Below, piece by piece: positions 17,341-26,497 of a stretch of DNA of 64,000 bases; positions within the stretch are counted from its first letter, which is position 1, and each line of letters opens with the position of its first letter. The DNA comes from Streptomyces laurentii. Its GTDB lineage: Bacteria; Actinomycetota; Actinomycetes; Streptomycetales; Streptomycetaceae. The notes below the pieces were generated by a model. The model had not been told where the DNA came from, ran no database searches, and saw only the letters and a list, made by a program, of their open reading frames with translations. The position numbers were made by a program, and so were the translations under genes. The stretch lies in NCBI GenBank assembly GCA_002355495.1, contig AP017424.1:3596001-3660000 (forward strand), written 5' to 3'.

Positions 17341-17801
17341 GTCGAGTACCTCTGCCACGCCTGTTGGACACGCTGCCCCCCGCCAGGGTTGTACGCGTAC
17401 GCCACCGTTTTTGGCGGTGCGTCGTTTGTCCTCATGCGCACCCGTTCTCCCCCAATGGCCCGCTCTCGCACGTGCTCCACGTCGCATGGGTTCGGGCGCA
17501 CGCGTAGACGCTCCCGACCTACCGCCGGTTGCGGTGAGGAGGGATGAGCATCGTCGTCCAGGACATCTGACCTGATCAAGAGGCGTCCGGAGCCGACTTG
17601 CTCACAAGGCGTTCACAGATCCTACAAAGTTGAACGGACGCGTGTCTGTCATATCCCCTGCCGATGCCCGTGCGGATGCGCGTGCGGATTCCCGTGCAAT
17701 GAGCGACGGAGTGCCGGGGTATGCCACAGCGCCGTACGGCCAAAGCCGTACGGCGCGAGGGAATGTGACGGTGCGTCCTGAAAACGGACCGCGTGGGCGA
17801 G
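17341..17801. other. Intergenic region where asd would be expected
   Basis: 461 bp between the ask stop and the sigma start. GC is lower at 17600-17640. It holds the ask terminator hairpin (17730-17755) and TAGGAT on the minus strand near 17614-17619, a possible -10 for the sigma gene with no clear -35. No reading frame resembles aspartate-semialdehyde dehydrogenase. Confidence 0.6.
17730..17755. terminator. Terminator of the aspartate kinase gene
   Basis: Perfect 11-bp arms CGCCGTACGGC / GCCGTACGGCG with loop CAAA, about 45 bp downstream of the ask stop on the minus strand. It would separate ask from the sigma gene. Confidence 0.75.
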
Positions 17802-19082
17802 CTAGCGGCCGGTGCCGCCGTAGACGACGGCCTCGTCCGAGTCGCTGTCCAGACCGAAGGCGGTGTGGACGGCGCGGACGGCCTCGTTCACGTCGTCGGC
17901 GCGGGTCACGACCGAGATGCGGATCTCGGAGGTGGAGATCAGCTCGATGTTGACGCCCGAGTCGGACAGCGCGCGGAAGAAGTCCGCGGTGACGCCGGGG
18001 TTGGTCTTCATGCCGGCGCCGACGAGCGAGATCTTGCCGATCTGGTCGTCGTAGCGCAGCGAGTCGAAGCCGATCGTGCCGCGCCCCTTCTCCAGGGCGT
18101 CGATGGCCTTGCGGCCCTCGGCCTTGGGGAGCGTGAAGGAGATGTCCGTGAGGCCGGTGGCCGCGGCGGACACGTTCTGCACGATCATGTCGATGTTGAT
18201 CCCGGCGTCCGCGATGGCGCGGAAGATGGCCGCGGCCTCACCCGGCTTGTCGGGCACGCCGACGACCGTGATCTTCGCCTCGGAGGTGTCGTGGGCGACA
18301 CCGGAGATGATGGCCTGCTCCACCTTCTGGGCTCCTTGTTCGACAGGGCGTTCGTTGCTGACCCAGGTGCCCTGGAGGCCCGAGAAGGACGACCGGACGT
18401 GGATCGGGATGTTGTAGCGGCGCGCGTACTCGACGCAGCGGTGCAGCAGCACCTTGGAGCCGGAGGCGGCGAGCTCCAGCATGTCCTCGAAGGAGATCCA
18501 CTCGATCTTCTTCGCCTTCTTCACCACGCGGGGGTCGGCGGTGAAGACGCCGTCGACGTCCGTGTAGATCTCGCAGACCTCGGCGTCCAGCGCGGCAGCC
18601 AGGGCGACGGCGGTCGTGTCGGAGCCGCCGCGGCCCAGGGTGGTGATGTCCTTCTTGTCGGCGGACACGCCCTGGAAGCCGGCGACGATGGCGATGTTGC
18701 CCTCGTCGAGGGCGGTACGGATGCGGCCCGGCGTGACATCGATGATGCGCGCTTTGTTGTGGACCGAGTCGGTGATGACACCCGCTTGACTGCCAGTGAA
18801 CGACTGGGCCTCGTGGCCCAGGTTTTTGATCGCCATGGCCAGCAGGGCCATGGAGATCCGCTCTCCGGCGGTCAGCAGCATGTCGAACTCGCGGCCGGCC
18901 GGCATCGGGGATACCTGCGCGGCGAGATCGATCAGCTCGTCCGTCGTGTCGCCCATCGCGGAGACCACGACGACCACTTGGTGGCCGTTCTTCTTGGCTT
19001 CCACGATTCGCTTGGCGACGCGCTTGATGCCTTCGGCATCGGCAACGGAGGAGCCTCCGTACTTCTGCACGACAAGGCCCAC
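17802..19082 (-). CDS. ask: Aspartate kinase
   Basis: 426 aa from GTG 19082, placed by the upstream GAGGAGC and the conserved opening [20 protein letters not shown]. It phosphorylates L-aspartate, the first step to lysine/diaminopimelate, threonine, methionine and isoleucine. The kinase domain runs to about residue 250 ([32 protein letters not shown]). Two ACT domains at the C terminus ([30 protein letters not shown]) bind feedback inhibitors. Relatives use an internal start near residue 250 to make a separate regulatory subunit; that is plausible here but not provable. The usual neighbour asd is absent. Confidence 0.97.
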   Translation of the reverse strand: MGLVVQKYGGSSVADAEGIKRVAKRIVEAKKNGHQVVVVVSAMGDTTDELIDLAAQVSPMPAGREFDMLLTAGERISMALLAMAIKNLGHEAQSFTGSQAGVITDSVHNKARIIDVTPGRIRTALDEGNIAIVAGFQGVSADKKDITTLGRGGSDTTAVALAAALDAEVCEIYTDVDGVFTADPRVVKKAKKIEWISFEDMLELAASGSKVLLHRCVEYARRYNIPIHVRSSFSGLQGTWVSNERPVEQGAQKVEQAIISGVAHDTSEAKITVVGVPDKPGEAAAIFRAIADAGINIDMIVQNVSAAATGLTDISFTLPKAEGRKAIDALEKGRGTIGFDSLRYDDQIGKISLVGAGMKTNPGVTADFFRALSDSGVNIELISTSEIRISVVTRADDVNEAVRAVHTAFGLDSDSDEAVVYGGTGR

Positions 19083-19529
19083 GTGCGCTCCTCGCTCGGT
19101 CTTCACCACAGCTGGCGCTGCGGCGGTCGGCTCAGTTTAACGAGCGTCGGAAAATCACCCCGGCGATATCACATCCTGAGATTTCGGGATCGCAGAGTGA
19201 TCATTCAGCAGGTCGGAGCCAGGTGGGAGGCAGGAACGGGCCGGTCACGGTCGTTTCAGAGGGGCGTCGGAGGTACCCGGAAGGGGCGCCGGAACCCCGC
19301 CGGAGCCCTGCCGGAGCCCTGCCGCGGACACGCCGAAAGCACGCCGTACGGAGGCCGGGCCGGACGCCGTACGGCCCCTGAGCCGGACACCGTACGGGCC
19401 CCCGGACACGCGCGCCCGGAGTCCCCGGACACGCGAAACGGCGGCCACTCCGCGGTGGCCACTGTCATCGTCGTACGTGTCGTGCCGCGTCGTGCCGCGT
19501 CGTGCCGCGTCGAGTCGTGTCGAGTCGCG
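19083..19529. other. Intergenic region upstream of ask
   Basis: 447 bp between DUF5063 and ask, both on the minus strand. It holds CCGTACGG words around 19335-19400, two copies of CGGAGCCCTGC at 19302-19323, three direct copies of TCGTGCCGCG near 19480-19505, and an AT-richer stretch at 19130-19205 where the ask promoter probably lies. No gene is supported. Confidence 0.55.
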
Positions 19530-20222
19530 TCAGCTCTGGACGTCCGCCTCCGGCGCGGGCGTCAGGTCGCCGCGTCCCAGCCCCAGTGGCCCGGCGATCT
19601 CCTCGATCATCACGCGCCCGGCCTCCTCGGCCAGGGCCTCGTCCGCGAGCCCCTCGTCCGTGTCCAGCCCGGCCAGGTCCGCGAGCGGCTGGTCGAGGCG
19701 GACGTGCGCGACGAGCGACTGGAGGGCGCGCAGGGTGGCGGAGGCGGTGGGGCCCCAGTTCGAGAAGTACGAGAACTGCCACCACCACAGCGCCTCGGTG
19801 GTCCGCCCCGCCCGGTAGTGGGCGAGCCCGTGCCGCAGGTCGGTGACGATGTCGGCGAGGTTGTCGGAGATCCGGGCCGGGACGGGCGCCGTGCGCGGCT
19901 CGTACGGGTCGAAGACCTCCGAGAACACGTCCACCGGGTCCAGCATCCGGGCGAACCGCTCGCGCAGCTCGTCCACGTCCAGATCGGGCCCCGTGTCCGG
20001 CTCGTAGCGCTCCTCCGGGACGATGTCGGCGTGCGCGCCGAGCCGCCCGCCGGCCAGCAGCAGCTGGGAGAGCTCCAGGAGCAGGAAGGGCACCGCGCTG
20101 TCCGGCTCGTCGCCCTTGGCGACCTCGGCCGTGGCGACGATGAAGCTCTCGATCGAGTCCGCGATCTGCACCGCGAAGTCGTCGGGGTCCTGTGTGATGG
20201 AGTGCAGCGTGGCGTCAGACAT
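19530..20222 (-). CDS. DUF5063 domain protein
   Basis: 230 aa from ATG 20222 (MSDATLHSITQDP), preceded by AGGGAGG. An in-frame ATG at 20273 overlaps the recR stop and would add 17 residues. The protein is acidic and helical, with LLLELSQLLLAGGRLGAH and the motif TTEALWWWQFSYFSNWG. It has no known catalytic motif. The family regularly follows recR in Streptomyces, suggesting co-transcription, but its role is unknown. Confidence 0.88.
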   Translation of the reverse strand: MSDATLHSITQDPDDFAVQIADSIESFIVATAEVAKGDEPDSAVPFLLLELSQLLLAGGRLGAHADIVPEERYEPDTGPDLDVDELRERFARMLDPVDVFSEVFDPYEPRTAPVPARISDNLADIVTDLRHGLAHYRAGRTTEALWWWQFSYFSNWGPTASATLRALQSLVAHVRLDQPLADLAGLDTDEGLADEALAEEAGRVMIEEIAGPLGLGRGDLTPAPEADVQS

Positions 20223-20269
20223 CGAGGTGCCTCCCTGAGAGCGCGCCGTCGTGCGCACGAACCCGGTCG

Positions 20270-20869
20270 TCATACATCTAGCAGGCGCCGCCCCTCGAAG
20301 GCACGCCCGAGGGTGACTTCGTCGGCGTACTCCAGGTCGCCGCCGACCGGCAGACCGCTCGCGAGGCGCGTGACCTTCAGCCCCATGGGCTTGATCATCC
20401 GCGCCAGGTACGTCGCCGTGGCCTCGCCCTCCAGGTTGGGGTCGGTGGCCAGGATCAGCTCGGTGACGGTGCCGTCCGCGAGGCGCGTGAGCAGCTCGCG
20501 GATCCGCAGGTCGTCGGGGCCGACGCCCTCGATCGGGCTGATCGCGCCGCCGAGCACGTGGTAGCGGCCGCGGAACTCGCGGGTCCGCTCGATCGCCACG
20601 ACGTCCTTCGGTTCCTCGACGACGCAGATCACGGCCAGGTCCCGGCGCGGGTCACGGCAGATGTTGCACTGCTCCTGCTGCGCCACGTTGCCGCAGACCG
20701 CGCAGAACCGGACCTTCTCCTTGACCTCCAGCAACGCCTGCGCGAGCCGCCGCACGTCGGTCGGCTCGGCCTGGAGGATGTGGAAGGCGATGCGCTGGGC
20801 GCTCTTGGGACCGACGCCGGGCAGTCTGCCCAGTTCGTCGATGAGGTCCTGAACCACGCCTTCGTACAC
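20270..20869 (-). CDS. recR: Recombination protein RecR
   Basis: 199 aa, standard length. N-terminal helix-hairpin-helix [20 protein letters not shown]; zinc site [18 protein letters not shown] (residues ~58-75); Toprim domain with [14 protein letters not shown] and [17 protein letters not shown]; Walker-like C terminus. It loads RecA at gaps together with RecO. It lies downstream of the YbaB gene, a gene order conserved widely. The stop overlaps a possible upstream ATG of DUF5063. Confidence 0.98.
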   Translation of the reverse strand: MYEGVVQDLIDELGRLPGVGPKSAQRIAFHILQAEPTDVRRLAQALLEVKEKVRFCAVCGNVAQQEQCNICRDPRRDLAVICVVEEPKDVVAIERTREFRGRYHVLGGAISPIEGVGPDDLRIRELLTRLADGTVTELILATDPNLEGEATATYLARMIKPMGLKVTRLASGLPVGGDLEYADEVTLGRAFEGRRLLDV

Positions 20870-20982
20870 GCTCGGCGCCTTCCCTGAGGTACTTGATTCT
20901 TACGGTAGTGGCTGGAAACCGGCCGCAGAAGACGCGGCGGCCCGCCGGATCGAACCCGACCCGGCCGCGGACCGGATCCGGG

Positions 20983-21327
20983 TCAGAAACCGAGGCCCGG
21001 CATGCCGCCGCCGAGGCCCTGCGCGAGCGGGCCGAGCTTGGCCTGCTGGAGCTGCTGGGCGTTGTCGTTGGCGGCCTTCACCGCGGCCACGACCAGGTCG
21101 GCCAGGGTCTCGGTGTCCTCGGGGTCGACCGCCTTCGGGTCGATCACGAGGGCGCGCAGCTCGCCGGAGCCCGTCACGGTGGCCTTCACCAGGCCGCCGC
21201 CCGCCTGCCCGTCGACCTCGGTCGCCGCCAGCTCCTGCTGGGCGCGGGCGAGGTCCTGCTGCATCTTCTGGGCCTGCTGGAGAAGCTGCTGCATGTTGGG
21301 CTGGCCACCACCGGGGATCACGGTCAC
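20983..21327 (-). CDS. YbaB/EbfC-family nucleoid-associated protein
   Basis: 114 aa from GTG 21327 with AGGAG upstream. It has the helical opening ([19 protein letters not shown]), the core beta sheet ([18 protein letters not shown]) and the late helix [20 protein letters not shown], ending in a Gly-rich tail. The family binds DNA as a dimer. It precedes recR as in most bacteria, but dnaX, often the gene before it, is not here. Confidence 0.95.
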   Translation of the reverse strand: MTVIPGGGQPNMQQLLQQAQKMQQDLARAQQELAATEVDGQAGGGLVKATVTGSGELRALVIDPKAVDPEDTETLADLVVAAVKAANDNAQQLQQAKLGPLAQGLGGGMPGLGF

Positions 21328-21652
21328 TCACTCCTGCTGTCTCGGAAAACACGAAGGCTCGGGAGCCTGATGTCCCGGGCGGCCGATGCGACGGTCGCCG
21401 GTATCCCGAGCCTACGTGGTTCGCGACTGTGCCGCCGAGCAACTCTTTCGAGTGAGAAAGACGGGGCTCTCCACCTGATCAACACCCCCGTGCGGGCGGA
21501 AAACCCCGGTTTCGGGAACCGCGGCCCACCATTCGGCGGTAGGAAGGGCGCACCGACGGCGGGCTCTGAGCCGGACAGAGCCGCGCCGGACCTCACAGCG
21601 ACAGCGCACAAGCTGAACACATCAGCACAAAGCACAACAGAGGAGTCCCCCG
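21328..21652. other. Divergent intergenic region with large stem-loop
   Basis: 325 bp between the divergent YbaB and SLATT-like genes. A 57-nt stem-loop has perfect outer arms GGCTCGGGA (21356-21364) and TCCCGAGCC (21404-21412) and a possible inner stem. A lower-GC stretch at 21600-21645 precedes the SLATT-like gene and may hold its promoter. No RNA family is recognised. Confidence 0.5.
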
Positions 21653-22399
21653 GTGAGTCAGCAGCCGGACATGCCGCCGCAGCCTCAGCCGGGGAGCCCC
21701 GGCAGGCCATACGGTCCGGCCGCGAGACCCGATCTGACCGGGGAGCCGTTCCCGGTGGGCGACTGGGCCTCCCCCGCCGGGTGTCTCGACGAGCTGTACC
21801 GCTGGGTCGAGTCGCACGCGCTGCGCACCGCCGAGTGGTACCTCACCGACCGGGTCTGGAAGCGCCGGGCCGCCCGCGCCCTGCGCATCGGCACCGCCGC
21901 CGGGGTGATCACGGGCGCCGCGCTGCCGCTGCTCGACGTGGCGGGGGCGGCCTCCGGCACCATCCGCTGGGGCTATCTCGCGCTGCTCCTGGGCGCGGCC
22001 TGCTTCGGCTGCGACCGCTACTTCGGGCTCACCTCGGGCTGGATGCGGAGCGTGGCCACCGCGCAGGCGGTGCAGCGCCGGCTCCAGACGCTCCAGTTCG
22101 ACTGGGCCTCGGAGAGCGTGCGCGAGGTGCTCGGGCCGGCCGAGGGGACGGCGAGCGAGGCGGCGGAACGCTGCCTGGGGGTGCTGCGCCGGTTCGAGGA
22201 GGACGTGACGGAGCTGGTGCGGGCCGAGACGTCGGACTGGATGGTGGAGTTCCGGACCGGCCCGACCCCGCTGGCCGTACGGATCGCGGGCCCGCCGCCG
22301 GCCCGTACCGCCGACGCCGGCCAGCCGCCCGGCCGCTTCCCGCTCCCGCCGGGCACCCGCCCGAACATGCCGCGCCAGCGCCCTCCGGATCCGCGCTGA
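21653..22399 (+). CDS. SLATT-like two-helix membrane protein
   Basis: 248 aa from GTG 21653, with AGGAG upstream. A Pro-rich start (~1-35) is followed by a helical domain (LDELYRWVESHALRTAEWYL), two membrane helices (about 83-100 and 107-125), and a long cytoplasmic helix-rich tail (VATAQAVQRRLQTLQFDW). This is the layout of SLATT domains, which in other settings act as pore-forming effectors beside nucleotide-sensing proteins. No sensor gene is adjacent, and related orphan copies are common in Streptomyces, so a defence role should not be assumed. Confidence 0.7.
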   Translation: MSQQPDMPPQPQPGSPGRPYGPAARPDLTGEPFPVGDWASPAGCLDELYRWVESHALRTAEWYLTDRVWKRRAARALRIGTAAGVITGAALPLLDVAGAASGTIRWGYLALLLGAACFGCDRYFGLTSGWMRSVATAQAVQRRLQTLQFDWASESVREVLGPAEGTASEAAERCLGVLRRFEEDVTELVRAETSDWMVEFRTGPTPLAVRIAGPPPARTADAGQPPGRFPLPPGTRPNMPRQRPPDPR

Positions 22400-22490
22400 T
22401 CCGTACTGATCCGCGCCGACAGCGGCCGGAACCGTACGGACCGCTTCCGGTCAGACGGTCCGCCGGTCAGACGGTCCGCCGGCCCGCCGG

Positions 22491-23000
22491 TCAGACGGCG
22501 GGAACCCGGACCGGAAGCGCCATGACGGCCTCCTCGTCCTCGTACTCCCCCGTGGCCCGGAAGCCGAGCGAGGCGTACAGACGGGCGGCGGCGGTGTTGT
22601 CCGGGTGGCAGGAGAGACGGATCTCCCGGCACTCGGGCAGCGCCGACAGGCGCTGGATCACGGCGCGCAGGGCGGCGCGCCCCACACCCCGGCCCTGTTC
22701 GGGGGCGGACACCACCATGCCGCCGACCCAGTGCGTGCCGTCCTCGGCGTCGTACGCCCACATGAGGTGGCCCGCGATGGTGTCCCCGGCGCGCACCCCG
22801 ACCGACGTCCAGACCCCGCCGTTCAGCGACAGCAGGAGGTAGCGCGCCGCGAGGGCGGCCACGAACCGGCGCTGGTCGTCGGCGGGGGCCACGTCGGCGA
22901 CGGCACGCCAGTTGTCCTCCGAGATCCCCTCCAGCACCACGACCCGCCCCAGCCGGTCGGTGATCGGCCCGGCGATCGGGTCGGCGATCTGCTGCGTCAT
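22491..23000 (-). CDS. GNAT-family N-acetyltransferase
   Basis: 169 aa from ATG 23000 with GGGGGAAG upstream. The acetyl-CoA site is visible in WVGGMVVSAPEQGRGVGRAAL and the closing part is LSCHPDNTAAARLYASLGFRATGEYEDEE. The opening VVVLEGISEDNWRAVADV resembles spermidine/aminoglycoside-type acetyltransferases of Streptomyces. The substrate is unknown. It lies 58 bp downstream of a hypothetical gene on the same strand. Confidence 0.88.
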   Translation of the reverse strand: MTQQIADPIAGPITDRLGRVVVLEGISEDNWRAVADVAPADDQRRFVAALAARYLLLSLNGGVWTSVGVRAGDTIAGHLMWAYDAEDGTHWVGGMVVSAPEQGRGVGRAALRAVIQRLSALPECREIRLSCHPDNTAAARLYASLGFRATGEYEDEEAVMALPVRVPAV

Positions 23001-23058
23001 GCTTCCCCCACATACGTGCTGTTCAGAAGGGGCGAGCATAACCAGGCCCGGAAAGGCC

Positions 23059-23712
23059 CTAGCTGAGCACGATCATCGACCCCTGGGCCAGGCTCCGCGT
23101 CGCCGCCGCGTGCAGCCCGAGCCAGACGTGCCGCTCGCGCGCGAACGGACTGGCGTCGAGGTACGGGGCGGGGGCGGCGGGCTCCTCCAGGGTGGTGGGC
23201 CGGTCCGGCGGCAGCGGCGCGGCGGGCGGGTTCGCCGGGTCGATCCCGATCGCGGGCGCGACGAACTCCAGCTCGCGCAGCAGCCCGTGCGAGGAGCCGA
23301 GCGGCCCGCCGCCTTCGAGCAGCTCGTCGGACGACAGGGGTACGGGGAAGTCGACCGGCACGTACGCGCCCGCGTGGTCGAAGTGCCACACCAGGTGCGA
23401 CTGCTGGGCCGTCGCCTCGAACATCTCCAGGAGCTGCTCGTAGTCGCCGCCCAGCTCGCCGACCGGCTCGACGGGCAGCCCGCACATCTGGAGCAGGTAC
23501 GCGCGGCGCAGGAAGTGCAGGGCCTCGTAGTCGAAGCCCGCGACCGGGGCGACGTCGCCGGACAGGCCGGGCATGTACGCGTAGACGGGCACGGTCGGCA
23601 GGCCGGCCGCGGTCAGGGCCCGGTCGTAGACGGCCAGTTCCTCGCTGAAGGGGTTGTCGGGGCTGTGGCACAGCACGTCGACGAGGGGGACCAGCCACAG
23701 GTCACAGGCCAA
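23059..23712 (-). CDS. Conserved hypothetical protein
   Basis: 217 aa. The start is TTG at 23712, inferred because the conserved-looking opening (ACDLWLVPLVDVLCHSPDNPF) begins there and no better start is in frame; GGAG lies 13 nt upstream. It appears cytoplasmic, acidic and globular, without membrane helices. I recognise the opening from other Streptomyces proteins but know no function. A 12-bp-phased array of GTACG words begins 46 bp upstream. Confidence 0.75.
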   Translation of the reverse strand: MACDLWLVPLVDVLCHSPDNPFSEELAVYDRALTAAGLPTVPVYAYMPGLSGDVAPVAGFDYEALHFLRRAYLLQMCGLPVEPVGELGGDYEQLLEMFEATAQQSHLVWHFDHAGAYVPVDFPVPLSSDELLEGGGPLGSSHGLLRELEFVAPAIGIDPANPPAAPLPPDRPTTLEEPAAPAPYLDASPFARERHVWLGLHAAATRSLAQGSMIVLS

Positions 23713-24066
23713 GGGAGGCTCGCTCTCCGTCAGTTGGAGGAGTCGGTCGGTGAGTCGGTACGGAGTTCCCGTACGGCTCCGGTACGAGGTCCCGTACGAA
23801 GCGCTGTACGAGGTGCCGTACGGACTCCCGTACGCCCCCCGTACGGACTCCCGTATGGGTTCGTGCGGAACGGCCAGGGTAGTGCGGGCCTCACGCGCCC
23901 CGCACGCCCGAGGGGTGCCTTGGGTGCCTGCCCGGGGAAGCCCCGCCTCAACCCGTGGCGCCGGTAGCCCGGTCGGCTCCGTCAGGTCCGCGCCGGGTCC
24001 CCGCCGGGTTCCGCCGGGTTCGGCAGGCCCCTTCCGCGTTCCCGTCGGGCCCCTTCCGGGTTCCCC
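23713..24066. other. Repeat-rich intergenic region
   Basis: 354 bp between two minus-strand genes. It holds the phased GTACG array (23758-23857) and, from about 23975 to 24065, imperfect copies of CCGGGTTCC/CCGGGTTCG. No gene is supported. Confidence 0.6.
23758..23857. repeat. Array of eight GTACG words at ~12-bp spacing
   Basis: GTACG starts at 23758, 23771, 23782, 23794, 23806, 23817, 23830 and 23841, with GTATG at 23853; spacings are 11-13 bp. The flanking bases are not identical, so this is a phased motif array rather than a simple tandem repeat. Confidence 0.85.
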
Positions 24067-24786
24067 TCAGTCCCTGCCGGGCTTGGGAAGCCGGTCGAGC
24101 CGGTCGGCCCAGTCCAGCGAACGCGCGTTGTAGTCCCGGACGATCGCCACCGCGGAGTCCGCGTCGCCGCGGGTCACCGCGTCGACGAGCCCGACGTGCC
24201 CGCTCCACAGCCAGCCCTCGGGGTGGCCTTCGGGGTGGCGGGCGGACCGCAGGTACGGCACGGAGAACACCCACGCCTGCACGCGCAGCCGGTGCAGGAA
24301 GGCGGCGATGTAGTCGTTGTCGGCGACGAGCCGGCCCAGTTCGTGCCAGTAGCGGATGTCGTAGCCGATGAGGACGTCCAGGTCCCCGGCACGCGCCGCG
24401 CGGGCGGCCGCCTCGCCGCGGCGACGGATCGACACCAGCGCGACCCCGTACGACAGGTCGGGTTCGGCGGGCGGGGTGTAGGGGCTCCGGCTGCGGAAGA
24501 TGCCGTCCACGACGAGCATCCGGGCGCTGACCATGCCCCGGTAGTCGTCGACCGAGTACTCGTGGACGCGGAAGCCGCGGTGCTGGTCGGAATCGAGGAG
24601 CCCCTGGGCGCAGAGGTCGACGAGCGCCTCGCGGACGGGGGTCGCGGACACTCCGTACTGCTCGGCGATCTGTTTGACCGTGAATTCCTCGCCGGGACGG
24701 AGACGCCCCGCGAGCGCTTCGTCACGCAGCGCATCCGCGATCTGGCGGCGGAGGGTGTTGCGGGTGACAGCTCCACCCACGGGCAT
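24067..24786 (-). CDS. GntR-family (FadR/FCD) transcriptional regulator
   Basis: 239 aa from ATG 24786, with GGAGGGGG upstream. The N-terminal winged HTH is at about residues 5-70 (LRRQIADALRDEAL, FTVKQIAEQYGVSATPVREALVDL). The C-terminal all-helical FCD domain (about 90-225) has conserved Arg/Asp/His positions for a metal or carboxylate ligand (DIRYWHELGRLV). It sits just downstream of the class III aminotransferase gene on the same strand and probably controls it. A similar pair in S. coelicolor has, as I recall, been linked to polyamine/GABA use. Confidence 0.9.
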   Translation of the reverse strand: MPVGGAVTRNTLRRQIADALRDEALAGRLRPGEEFTVKQIAEQYGVSATPVREALVDLCAQGLLDSDQHRGFRVHEYSVDDYRGMVSARMLVVDGIFRSRSPYTPPAEPDLSYGVALVSIRRRGEAAARAARAGDLDVLIGYDIRYWHELGRLVADNDYIAAFLHRLRVQAWVFSVPYLRSARHPEGHPEGWLWSGHVGLVDAVTRGDADSAVAIVRDYNARSLDWADRLDRLPKPGRD

Positions 24787-24922
24787 GGTCGGCCCCCCTC
24801 CGTCCGGGTTTCCCGGACACCCTAGACCAGACAAGGGCCGACCATGATCATCTAGCCGTGATTCCCGGCCGCGCGTCGCGGGTGCGGCGCGCGGCCGGGG
24901 GCGCCGGTGTGCGATGCGGCGA

Positions 24923-26284
24923 TCACACAGTGTGTTCGTCGGCGACGCTCAGGGCGGCGTCGAGGGCCGCCAGACCCTCCTTGGCCTCGGCCTCGCTGAT
25001 GTTGCAGGCGGGGACGGCGTGGGTGCGGTTCATGTTGATGAACGGCCACAGACCGTTCTTCTTCGCCGCGGCGCCGAAGGCGGCCATCGGCGCGTTGGCC
25101 TCGCCGGCCGCGTTGTACGGGACGAGCGGCTCGCGCGTCTCCTTGTTCTTGACCAGGTCGAGCGCCCAGAACGCGCCCATGCCGCGCACCTCGCCCACGG
25201 AGGGGTGGCGCTCGGCCAGGTCGCGCAGACCGGGGCCGAGGACGTGCTCGCCGAGGTGGGCGGCGTGCTCGACGACCTTCTCGTCCTCCATCACGTGGAT
25301 GGTGGCGACGGCGGCGGCGCAGGCCAGCGGGTGGCCGGAGTAGGTGAGACCACCGGGGTACGGACGGGTGTCGAAGGTCGCGGCGATCTTCTCGCTGATC
25401 GCGACACCGCCGAGCGGCACGTAACCGGAGTTGACGCCCTTCGCGAAGGTCATCAGGTCGGGCACGACGTCGAAGTGCTCGGCGGCGAACCACTTTCCGG
25501 TCCGGCCGAAGCCCGCCATGACCTCGTCCAGGATGAACACGATGCCGTACTTGTCGCACAGCTCGCGCACCCCGGTGAGGTAACCGGGCGGCGGCGTCAT
25601 GATGCCGGCGGTGCCGGGGACGGTCTCCAGGATGATCGCGGCGATCGTCTGCGGGCCCTCGAACGCGATCGTGGACTCCAGGTGGGCCAGCGCGCGCTCG
25701 GTCTCCTCCGCCTCGGTGGTGGCGTAGAAGGCGGAACGGTAGAGGTACGGCGCCCAGAAGTGCACGACACCGGCGGCGGCCGTGTCGGACGGCCAGCGGC
25801 GCGGGTCGCCGGTCAGGTTGATCGCGGTGGAGGTGGCGCCGTGGTACGAGCGGTACGCGGAGAGCACCTTCGGGCGGCCGGTGTGCAGCCGGGCCATCCG
25901 GACGGCGTTCTCGACGGCCTCGGCGCCGCCGTTGGTGAAGAAGATCTTGTCCAGGTCGCCCGGGGTGCGCTCGGCGATCAGCCGCGCGGCCTCGGACCGT
26001 ACGTCGATGGCGAACGCGGGCGCGAACGTCGCCAGCTTCCCGGCCTGCTCCTGGATCGCGGCGACCACCTTGGGGTGCTGGTAGCCGATGTTGGTGTAGA
26101 CGAGACCGCTGGTGAAGTCGAGGTAGTGGTTGCCGTCGTAGTCCCAGAAGTACGAGCCCTCGGCGCCGGCGACGGCGAGCGGGTCGATCAGGCCCTGGGC
26201 GGACCAGGAGTGGAACACGTGCGCGCGGTCGGCGGCCTTGACGGCCGCACCGGCCTGGGGGTCGGGTTCGACGTGAGGGGTCAT
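24923..26284 (-). CDS. Class III PLP-dependent aminotransferase
   Basis: 453 aa. Full-length omega-amino-acid type: FTNGGAEAVENAVRMAR, YRSYHGATSTAINLTGDPRR, DEVMAGFGRTGKWFA, and the PLP lysine in TFAKGVNSGYVPLGG. The sequence is closest, by eye, to enzymes moving amino groups from beta-alanine, GABA, taurine or polyamine-derived amines to pyruvate or 2-oxoglutarate. The exact substrate cannot be read. A GntR regulator follows 136 bp downstream. Confidence 0.93.
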   Translation of the reverse strand: MTPHVEPDPQAGAAVKAADRAHVFHSWSAQGLIDPLAVAGAEGSYFWDYDGNHYLDFTSGLVYTNIGYQHPKVVAAIQEQAGKLATFAPAFAIDVRSEAARLIAERTPGDLDKIFFTNGGAEAVENAVRMARLHTGRPKVLSAYRSYHGATSTAINLTGDPRRWPSDTAAAGVVHFWAPYLYRSAFYATTEAEETERALAHLESTIAFEGPQTIAAIILETVPGTAGIMTPPPGYLTGVRELCDKYGIVFILDEVMAGFGRTGKWFAAEHFDVVPDLMTFAKGVNSGYVPLGGVAISEKIAATFDTRPYPGGLTYSGHPLACAAAVATIHVMEDEKVVEHAAHLGEHVLGPGLRDLAERHPSVGEVRGMGAFWALDLVKNKETREPLVPYNAAGEANAPMAAFGAAAKKNGLWPFINMNRTHAVPACNISEAEAKEGLAALDAALSVADEHTV

Positions 26285-26497
26285 GCGGCAGAGGGTAGGG
26301 ACACCGGAGTACGGACGGCCATCACCATCTTGTCCACCGAGAACCCGGCGGACGAGACAGAGTGCCGGACGACGGCGGGGTACGGGCGTAAAACGCCAGG
26401 CCAGCGGCCGGGGCGGGGACCCCGGCCCCCTTCCTCTCTCCTATGGCCTCGCCGGGTCCGGCCTCGCCGGGTCTGGCCTCGTCGGGGCCGCCACCCG

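Noticed and set aside
17341..17801. Remnant of asd
   Set aside because: No frame shows semialdehyde dehydrogenase motifs such as the nucleotide-binding start or the QNCS-type active site.
23654..24133. Gene across the GTACG array on the plus strand
   Set aside because: The frame exists because the array has a 12-bp period; no start site or known motif.
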